DNA of 12,419 nucleotides from DATCVA01 sp036567205. Lineage in GTDB: Bacteria > Pseudomonadota > Gammaproteobacteria > Burkholderiales > Burkholderiaceae_B. Position numbers and translations under genes: made by a program. The notes beneath the pieces were generated by a model. That model made no database searches. It was not told where the DNA came from and saw nothing but the letters and a program-made list of their open reading frames with translations. Position 1 is the stretch's first letter; each line of letters opens with the position of its first letter. The stretch is from contig DATCVA010000179.1 in NCBI GenBank assembly GCA_036567205.1, forward strand, positions 1 to 12,419. The letters run 5' to 3'. Positions 7,726 to 12,419 of this stretch are shown here, one piece after another.

Positions 7726-7755
7726 GGCCAGCCGCGGAGGTTGATTCAGCTGGCC
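7726..7755 (+). terminator. candidate hairpin downstream of livK
   Basis: GGCCAGC (7726-7732) pairs perfectly with GCTGGCC (7749-7755) across a 16-nt loop, beginning 17 nt after the livK stop. No T-run follows directly; the nearest is TTGTTTTT about 25 nt on. It may therefore be a weak or non-intrinsic terminator. Confidence 0.35.
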
Positions 7756-7830
7756 GGCTAATAAGTTGGTCTTTGACAGGTTGTTTTTATAGATCGGGTG
7801 GGGGCTTGGGGTTCCGCTGGTCTTAAACAC

Positions 7831-8057
7831 GTCGCGGCGGGGGTGGTTCAGGCGTTCCGGGCTCACGCGCGTGCGGTCCCTGGCGGGACTTCCCGGCAAA
7901 TGGGCTGACATTGCGCGTTCGCATAACTCACCCGGCCGACAAGCTATGCTTGTCGAAGCTTGCCGGGTTCAAACAGATGCTCGCTTGCCTCGCAATTTCA
8001 GCCCATTCTCCGGCGCCCACGAATTCGCCCTCCAGCCTGAACCACCCCCGCCGCGAC
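7831..8057. repeat. 227-bp imperfect palindromic element with 23-bp perfect terminal inverted repeats
   Basis: The arm at 7831-7853 is the exact reverse complement of 8035-8057 (23 of 23). Inside, 7899-7915 is the reverse complement of 7991-8007 at 16 of 17 positions. The centre holds a nested hairpin at 7930-7968. Most of the remaining arm sequence does not pair, so the structure is a conserved outer stem, divergent spacers, a conserved inner stem and an apical hairpin. The left arm also contains the palindrome CACGCGCGTG (7864-7873) and the hairpin GTCCC-TGGC-GGGAC (7876-7889). No transposase or clear target-site duplication is visible. It lies between convergent transcription units. It could be a MITE-like or dispersed palindromic repeat, or a structured RNA/terminator region. 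I do not recognise it as a named family. Confidence 0.8.
7930..7968. repeat. nested hairpin at the centre of the palindromic element
   Basis: The outer stem ACCCGGC/GCCGGGT (7930-7936 with 7962-7968) encloses the inner perfect stem CGACAAGC-TAT-GCTTGTCG (7937-7955). A six-base bulge, AAGCTT, is on the 3' side. That is 15 perfect base pairs within 39 nt. No T-run follows, so it is not a standard intrinsic terminator. Confidence 0.8.
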
Positions 8058-8206
8058 TGCAATGAGAATGTCTGAAGCGATGCTGGGACGGTTGGTGTGC
8101 TGGACATGGCTTTGTTTTGCTTTGCCTGGATCTTGTGAGTTACTGAAGGCTTGTGATCGATTTTTGTCTCGAAACTACCAGCCGCATGGTCTTAATCCCC
8201 AACGCG

Positions 8207-8221
8207 CCGATCAAAGATCGG
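8207..8221. repeat. short hairpin CCGATC-AAA-GATCGG
   Basis: A perfect 6-bp inverted repeat with a 3-nt loop, 10 nt before the heptamer array, which shares the GATC motif. Function is unknown. Confidence 0.6.
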
Positions 8222-8230
8222 AAACTATAA

Positions 8231-8258
8231 ATCAACGATCAACGATCAACGATCAACG
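8231..8258. repeat. tandem heptamer repeat (ATCAACG)x4
   Basis: Four exact, directly adjacent copies of ATCAACG, with a partial unit continuing (AC). It is too short for a minisatellite and lies outside any credible gene. Such an array can vary in copy number by replication slippage. No gene start is close enough on the plus strand for an obvious phase-variation role. Confidence 0.9.
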
Positions 8259-8369
8259 ACGCAGCACCAAAGACCAGCAACATCACAACTTACCATGACG
8301 CCTACGTCTTAAAAACCAGGCAAATATCCAGTTTTTGGGAGCAGTTTAAATACAGAAAGCGCTCTGGGT

Positions 8370-9455
8370 TTATTCCTCGATTCTTTTGCCCGTTTCAGCG
8401 TCAAACCAGTGCAGCGCGTGCTTTGGATCGGGACCGACCATAATTGCCTCGCCGGCTTGCAAGGGATGGTCTTTGGTAAGGCTGACGGGGTATCGCATAA
8501 CCAGTTGCGTATCGTGGTGGCGGCCATGTACTAATTGCTCTGAACCTAGTATTTCGACCATTTCGATGTCAATTGATATGCCTGCTTCGTGCAGATGCAT
8601 ATGCTCCGGGCGCATGCCCATTAATACCTTGCGGTTAAGAACATAGTCGGGGACCATGTTGGGATCGATTTGAAGGAGATCTCCGTCTGCATGCTTGACT
8701 TGACGCTGTGAATCCGCCTGAACGGGAATCAGGTTCATGGGCGGAGAGCCGATAAAGCTGGCCACGAATGTCGATGCGGGTTTTTCAAATACCTGGATAG
8801 GGGTGCCGATTTGTTCGACCACGCCTTTGTTCATGACTACCATGCGCTCGGCAAGAGTCATGGCTTCGACCTGGTCATGGGTTACATACAAACTGGTGGT
8901 TCTTAGACGGCGATGCAGCTTCTGGATTTCAAGACGCATCTGCACGCGCAGCTTGGCATCAAGGTTGGATAAGGGTTCGTCGAACAAAAAGACTTTTGGG
9001 TCACGGACAATGGCGCGTCCCATTGCCACCCGTTGACGCTGTCCTCCCGATAGTTGCCGTGGCCGGCGGTCGAGCAAATAACCAAGTTCCAGAATTTTGG
9101 CGGCGTTGTCAACGCGTTGCCGGATTTCCTGTTTTGAAAACTTACGGATTTTCAAGCCATAGGCCATGTTTTCGAACACTGACATATGCGGATAAAGTGC
9201 ATAGTTTTGAAAAACCATGGCAATATCGCGTTCCGCAGGCTCGAGGTTGTTGACTACTTTGCCGTCTATTTCGATTTCGCCGCTGGTGATGTTTTCCAGA
9301 CCGGCGACCATGCGCATCAACGTTGATTTGCCGCAGCCCGATGGGCCGACAATAACAATAAATTCGCCGTCCGTAACCTGGATATTGATGCCGTGTATAA
9401 CAGCCACATTGCCAGGGTAGGTTTTGGTAACGTCGCGAAAACTAAGTGTAGCCAT
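8370..9455 (-). CDS. ugpC: sn-glycerol-3-phosphate ABC transporter ATP-binding protein
   Basis: Cytoplasmic ATPase that powers import of glycerol-3-phosphate and glycerophosphodiesters through UgpA/UgpE. The 361 residues (E. coli 356) show Walker A GPSGCGKST (37-45), Q-loop Gln83 in VFQNYALYPHM, ABC signature LSGGQRQR (135-142), Walker B VFLFDEP (155-161), the D-loop SNLD and the switch His193 in VTHDQ. After about 235 comes the MalK/UgpC-type regulatory OB-fold domain (SFIGSPPMNLIPV, then GMRPEHMHL), which in E. coli UgpC takes part in phosphate-dependent inhibition. Start ATG 9453-9455 has AGGA about 11 nt upstream. It is the last gene of the operon, 24 nt after ugpE. No ugpQ follows, unlike the E. 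coli ugpBAECQ order. A related sugar importer ATPase is possible from this gene alone, but the UgpB neighbour supports Ugp. Confidence 0.93.
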   Translation of the reverse strand: MATLSFRDVTKTYPGNVAVIHGINIQVTDGEFIVIVGPSGCGKSTLMRMVAGLENITSGEIEIDGKVVNNLEPAERDIAMVFQNYALYPHMSVFENMAYGLKIRKFSKQEIRQRVDNAAKILELGYLLDRRPRQLSGGQRQRVAMGRAIVRDPKVFLFDEPLSNLDAKLRVQMRLEIQKLHRRLRTTSLYVTHDQVEAMTLAERMVVMNKGVVEQIGTPIQVFEKPASTFVASFIGSPPMNLIPVQADSQRQVKHADGDLLQIDPNMVPDYVLNRKVLMGMRPEHMHLHEAGISIDIEMVEILGSEQLVHGRHHDTQLVMRYPVSLTKDHPLQAGEAIMVGPDPKHALHWFDAETGKRIEE

Positions 9456-9479
9456 AGTTAATGAGTTCCTGAAGCATTG

Positions 9480-10322
9480 TTATTTTTCAGCATCGACCAG
9501 CCCCTTCACAAACCATTTCTGCATGAAAATGACGACGGCTGCTGGCGGAATCATGGCCAGCAAGGCCGTGGCCATGACCAGGTTCCATTCGGTGACGCTA
9601 TCGCCCCCGGCTATCATGCGCCTTATGCCGATGACCACTGGATACATGTTTTCCTGGGTGGTAATGATAAGTGGCCACAAATATTGGTTCCAGCCATAGA
9701 TGAACTGGATCACAAAAAGGGCCGCGATACTGGTGCGCGATAAAGGAAACAAGATGTCTTTGAAGAAGCGCATCGGGCCTGCGCCATCGATGCGGGCCGC
9801 TTCGACCAACTCGTCGGGAACGGTTAAAAAGAACTGCCGAAACAGGAATGTAGCGGTGGCCGATGCGATCAGGGGCAAGGTTAAGCCGGCATAACTATTA
9901 AGCAGCCCAAGGTCGGCTACCACCTGGTAGGTGGGTGCGATACGCACTTCGACGGGCAGCATGAGCGTTACGAAGATCATCCAGAAGAAGAACATGCGAA
10001 AGCGGAAGCGGAAATATACGACAGCAAAGGCAGACAGCATCGAGATAGCAATTTTTCCGATGGCAATAACTAAAGCCATGACGGTGCTGACCCACATCAT
10101 GCGTCCGACGGGTGGGGTGTTCGTGCCGCCGCCCATCAGTGCTGTTTGGTAGTTTTCCAGAAAATGGCTGCCTGGCAGCAACGACATAGGCGCTTGCGCC
10201 ACTTCCTGAGCCGTTTGAGTCGATGCGACGAAAGTGATGTATAGCGGGAAGGCAATAATTACCACCCCAATCAGTAAAATGAGGTGAGAAAAAACATCAA
10301 GATAAGGGCGACGTTGAATCAT
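9480..10322 (-). CDS. ugpE: sn-glycerol-3-phosphate ABC transporter permease UgpE
   Basis: One of the two inner-membrane permease subunits of the Ugp importer (MalG-like, BPD_transp_1). The 280 residues give about six transmembrane helices, the first at about 12-34. The periplasmic loop with QTAQEVAQAPMSLLP follows. The cytoplasmic EAA loop, EAARIDGAGPMRFFKDILFP (174-193), docks on UgpC. The length agrees with E. coli UgpE (281). Start ATG 10320-10322 has AAGG 7 nt upstream. The gene lies 32 nt after ugpA and 24 nt before ugpC in the same transcription unit. Confidence 0.93.
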   Translation of the reverse strand: MIQRRPYLDVFSHLILLIGVVIIAFPLYITFVASTQTAQEVAQAPMSLLPGSHFLENYQTALMGGGTNTPPVGRMMWVSTVMALVIAIGKIAISMLSAFAVVYFRFRFRMFFFWMIFVTLMLPVEVRIAPTYQVVADLGLLNSYAGLTLPLIASATATFLFRQFFLTVPDELVEAARIDGAGPMRFFKDILFPLSRTSIAALFVIQFIYGWNQYLWPLIITTQENMYPVVIGIRRMIAGGDSVTEWNLVMATALLAMIPPAAVVIFMQKWFVKGLVDAEK

Positions 10323-10354
10323 GTCTGTGCCTTGCTATGGAGCCGACGCATGCG

Positions 10355-11236
10355 TCAGTAATTAACCTTGCGGTCGATGTAACGAAACTGCACCACGGTA
10401 AGTGCGACCACAATCACCATCAAAATAACCGACTGAGCGGCCGAAGAGCCAATGTCCAGGCCTTTAAAGCCGGCGTTATACACTTTATAAACAAGAATTG
10501 ATGTGCTCGTACCCGGGCCGCCTTGCGTCATGATGTCGATAATTGCGAATGTATCGAAAAAAGCGTAAATAACGTTGACCACCAACAAGAAGAACGTAGT
10601 AGGGGAAAGTAAAGGAAAGACTATGGTCCAGAAGCGGCGTGAAGGGCTTGCCCCGTCGATGGCGGCGGCTTCGATCAATGAGCGCGGGATAGACTGCAGG
10701 CCGGCCAGGAAAAACAGGAAATTGTATGAAATCTGTTTCCAGACCGAGGCTATAACGACTAAAAGCATTGCGTCGTCACTGTCCAGGCGAGGGTTCCAGC
10801 TAAAACCAAGATTGGACAAATAGATGGCCAGGATGCCAACGGAGGGCGAGAACATGAAAAGCCACAAGACGCCGGCAACCGCGGTGGCTACAGCATAGGG
10901 CCATATTAATAATGTTTTGTATAAACCGGCCGCTTTTACCACGCGATCGGCCATGACTGCCAGAAGCAAGGAAATTACCAAGCCGGACAATGCGACCAAA
11001 ATGGAAAACAGCGCCGTTATTTTGAACGAATTAACGTATTCGGAACTGGAAAAAAGCTCGGCAAAGTTGCTAAGCCCCACAAACTGGGAAGATAGCCCGA
11101 AAGGGTCTTCCAGCCGAAACGATTGCCACATTGCCTGGCCAGCCGGCCAAAAGAAAAACACAATAGTAATGGCCAACTGTGGCACCAGCAGCAAGTAGGG
11201 CAGTACTTTATGACTGAAGACAACGCGTTTTTCCAT
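10355..11236 (-). CDS. ugpA: sn-glycerol-3-phosphate ABC transporter permease UgpA
   Basis: Second permease subunit of the Ugp importer (MalF-like fold without the large extra loop). The 293 residues (E. coli 295) begin MEKRVVFSHKVLPYLLLVPQ, with a first helix at about 11-33 and about six helices in total. The EAA loop EAAAIDGASPSRRFWTIVFP (189-208) is intact. TQGGPGTSTSILVY (about 237-250) is a usual UgpA signature. Start ATG 11234-11236 has no clear Shine-Dalgarno (only ACGG close by). The 149-nt gap to ugpB contains a terminator-like hairpin, so expression is probably lower than ugpB. Confidence 0.93.
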   Translation of the reverse strand: MEKRVVFSHKVLPYLLLVPQLAITIVFFFWPAGQAMWQSFRLEDPFGLSSQFVGLSNFAELFSSSEYVNSFKITALFSILVALSGLVISLLLAVMADRVVKAAGLYKTLLIWPYAVATAVAGVLWLFMFSPSVGILAIYLSNLGFSWNPRLDSDDAMLLVVIASVWKQISYNFLFFLAGLQSIPRSLIEAAAIDGASPSRRFWTIVFPLLSPTTFFLLVVNVIYAFFDTFAIIDIMTQGGPGTSTSILVYKVYNAGFKGLDIGSSAAQSVILMVIVVALTVVQFRYIDRKVNY

Positions 11237-11325
11237 TGCCGTAGGGTTTGTTATTTAAATGTTTGGGGCCGAAATCGGAAATAGAGCAACGTTTCGGAAG
11301 ACTGATAAAAACGAGTGCTAAAAGT

Positions 11326-11367
11326 AAAAAACCGCGAGGCGCTACCCACCCGGGCAGACCTCACGGT
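11326..11367 (-). terminator. intercistronic intrinsic terminator/attenuator between ugpB and ugpA
   Basis: In minus-strand RNA, ACCGUGAGG (11367-11359) pairs with CCUCGCGGU (11339-11331), with one U-G wobble, across a 19-nt loop. A run of six U at 11331-11326 follows; its first U can also close the stem. It starts 19 nt after the ugpB stop and before ugpA. This is the layout expected for partial termination that makes more binding protein than permease. The hairpin and T-run are seen directly; readthrough efficiency is unknown. Confidence 0.75.
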
Positions 11368-11385
11368 GTAATGGTATAAAAGGAC

Positions 11386-12419
11386 TTACTTAACGCTTTT
11401 CTCAAATCGTTCCAGTAGTTCGTTGCCGCGTTTGACCATGGTTTCCAGGCCGGCTTCAGGCGTTGTTTTACCGGCGAAAATTTGTTCCATTTCGCCATCT
11501 TCGATTTCGCGAATTTGCGGCAGATACCCCAGTCGAATACCACGCGAATTTTCGGTGGTGGTGGCATCGAGCTGTTTTACCGCAATATCAGAGCCTGGGT
11601 TTTTATCGTAAAAGCCTGATTCCTGGGTAAGTTTGTAACCGGCTTTTGTGACAGGGACGTAGCCAGTTCCCTGATGCCAGGCAGCGGCCTGTTCAGGACT
11701 GGAAATAAATTTGAAGAACTTGGTGACGCCTTTATAAGTTTCCGGTGATTTCTTGGCAAAGACCCACAACGAGGCGCCGCCAATAATTGAGTTTTGGGGC
11801 GCGCCCTTGACGTCGCTGTAATAGGGCAGGAACGATGTGCCGAAATCGAACTGACCGTTCTTGATGATGCTGGCGCGGTTGCCGCTGGAGCCAATAAACA
11901 TACCGCATTTCTTGGTGATGAAAAGCCCGTTAGGCGCGTCGCCACGACCGCCATAGGTAAACGTGCCTTCTTTCGACATATTGGCCAAAAAGGTCATGTG
12001 GCGTACATACAAGGGTTTATTGATTTCGAGGCGGGAGTCGAGGCCGCCGAAACCGTTGTCTTTAGAGGCGTAAGGTATATTGTGCCAGGCGCCGAACGTT
12101 TCGAGCTGGGTCCATGAAGGCCATGATGTGGTCAAGCCGCACTCGTAACCGGCCGCACGCAATTTTTTGGCCGCTTCAGCGACTTCGTCCCAGGTTTTAG
12201 GAGGTTTTTCAGTATCGAGGCCCGCTTTCTTGAATGCTTCTTTGTTGTAGTAAAAAACCGGAGTGGAACTATTGAAAGGCATCGACACCAGTTTGCCTTC
12301 AGGCGACGAGTAGTAACCCGCCACTGCACCCAAGAAATCGTCGGGATTGATCGGGTCGCCCGCCTTTTCGGACATTTCCTGTATGGGTTGTACGGCGCCT
12401 TTGGCGTACATCATGGTGG
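11386..12419 (-). CDS. ugpB: sn-glycerol-3-phosphate ABC transporter periplasmic binding protein UgpB (partial, N-terminus outside window)
   Basis: Periplasmic receptor for sn-glycerol-3-phosphate and glycerophosphodiesters. The frame is open across the right edge; 344 in-frame codons are visible and the signal peptide plus N-terminal lobe start are missing. From memory of E. coli UgpB, successive blocks match closely: MMYAKGAV, AGYYS, MPFNSSTPVFYYNKEAFKKAGLD, PPKTWDEVAEAAKKLRAAGYECG, APQNSIIGGASLWV, AAAWHQGTGYVPVTKAGY, GFYDKNPGSDIA, RGIRLGYLPQIREI and the end RGNELLERFEKSVK. These blocks separate UgpB from other sugar-binding proteins and set the identity of the operon. It is the first visible gene of ugpBAEC. 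Its promoter, and any Pho box, would lie beyond the right edge. Confidence 0.93.
   Translation of the reverse strand, partial: TMMYAKGAVQPIQEMSEKAGDPINPDDFLGAVAGYYSSPEGKLVSMPFNSSTPVFYYNKEAFKKAGLDTEKPPKTWDEVAEAAKKLRAAGYECGLTTSWPSWTQLETFGAWHNIPYASKDNGFGGLDSRLEINKPLYVRHMTFLANMSKEGTFTYGGRGDAPNGLFITKKCGMFIGSSGNRASIIKNGQFDFGTSFLPYYSDVKGAPQNSIIGGASLWVFAKKSPETYKGVTKFFKFISSPEQAAAWHQGTGYVPVTKAGYKLTQESGFYDKNPGSDIAVKQLDATTTENSRGIRLGYLPQIREIEDGEMEQIFAGKTTPEAGLETMVKRGNELLERFEKSVK

Larger units (their letters stand above)
8058..8369. other. non-coding stretch between the palindromic element and ugpC
   Basis: I see no convincing gene here. A 78-codon plus-strand frame (8062-8298) has no ribosome site and ends in repeat-derived sequence. 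The stretch holds the small hairpin at 8207-8221 and the heptamer array at 8231-8258. No clear intrinsic terminator for ugpC was found; only short imperfect palindromes (AGCGCT near 8357-8362) are present. Confidence 0.5.

Noticed and set aside
7796..7811. G-rich tract suggesting a G-quadruplex
   Set aside because: Only three runs of three or more G lie close together; a fourth is about 30 nt away inside the repeat arm, so support is too weak.
7699..7911. 70-codon minus-strand frame overlapping the palindromic element
   Set aside because: It runs through the livK stop and the left arm of the repeat. It has no ribosome site, is rich in Pro/Arg with no domain, and looks like chance coding from GC-rich repeat sequence.
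7962..7985. GGGTTCAAAC resembling a tRNA T-loop
   Set aside because: The matching T-stem, acceptor and anticodon arms are absent; the bases belong to the central hairpin of the repeat.
7871..8065. 64-codon plus-strand frame within the palindromic element
   Set aside because: It spans both the central hairpin and the right terminal repeat and ends in Pro-rich sequence dictated by that repeat. There is no Shine-Dalgarno, so it is most likely spurious.
8062..8298. 78-codon plus-strand frame with a hydrophobic start
   Set aside because: No ribosome site, the C-terminal part is encoded by the heptamer array, and no family is recognised.

Overview
The window looks like chromosomal DNA of a betaproteobacterium (Burkholderiales, most likely Alcaligenaceae). 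This rests on remembered family resemblance of the encoded proteins (FbpA/FbpB, Fpr, RidA, RecG, OxyR, LivK-type and Ugp proteins), the ridA-recG-oxyR order and a moderate GC content. No rRNA, tRNA, CRISPR array, transposase or phage gene was found.

Layout. (1) Positions 1-1696, minus strand: the 3' two genes of an Fe(III) ABC importer, namely a periplasmic iron-binding protein (FbpA/FutA type) and the first 217 codons of its permease (FbpB type), which runs off the left edge. (2) 1697-2106: a divergent control region with a weak Fur-box-like palindrome on the iron-gene side and stacked palindromes plus a T6 run on the fpr side. (3) 2107-7709, plus strand: fpr (ferredoxin/flavodoxin-NADP reductase), ridA, recG (GTG start, 9 nt after ridA), oxyR (both redox cysteines present) and an orphan LivK/LivJ-type amino-acid-binding protein. 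(4) 7710-8369: 660 nt with no credible gene between convergent units. It holds a 227-bp imperfect palindromic element with 23-bp perfect terminal inverted repeats and nested hairpins, then a small hairpin and a (ATCAACG)x4 tandem repeat. (5) 8370-12419, minus strand: the sn-glycerol-3-phosphate importer operon ugpB-ugpA-ugpE-ugpC. ugpB is cut by the right edge, and a terminator-like hairpin separates it from ugpA.

Biologically, the left and middle parts combine iron uptake, a flavin reductase that supplies electrons to ferredoxin/flavodoxin, reactive-enamine detoxification, replication-fork repair and the peroxide sensor OxyR. This is an iron/redox/repair neighbourhood, though shared regulation is only inferred. 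The right part is a phosphate/carbon-scavenging transporter. All genes are ordinary members of known families. The least explained sequence is the palindromic element at 7831-8057, which is the best candidate for follow-up.
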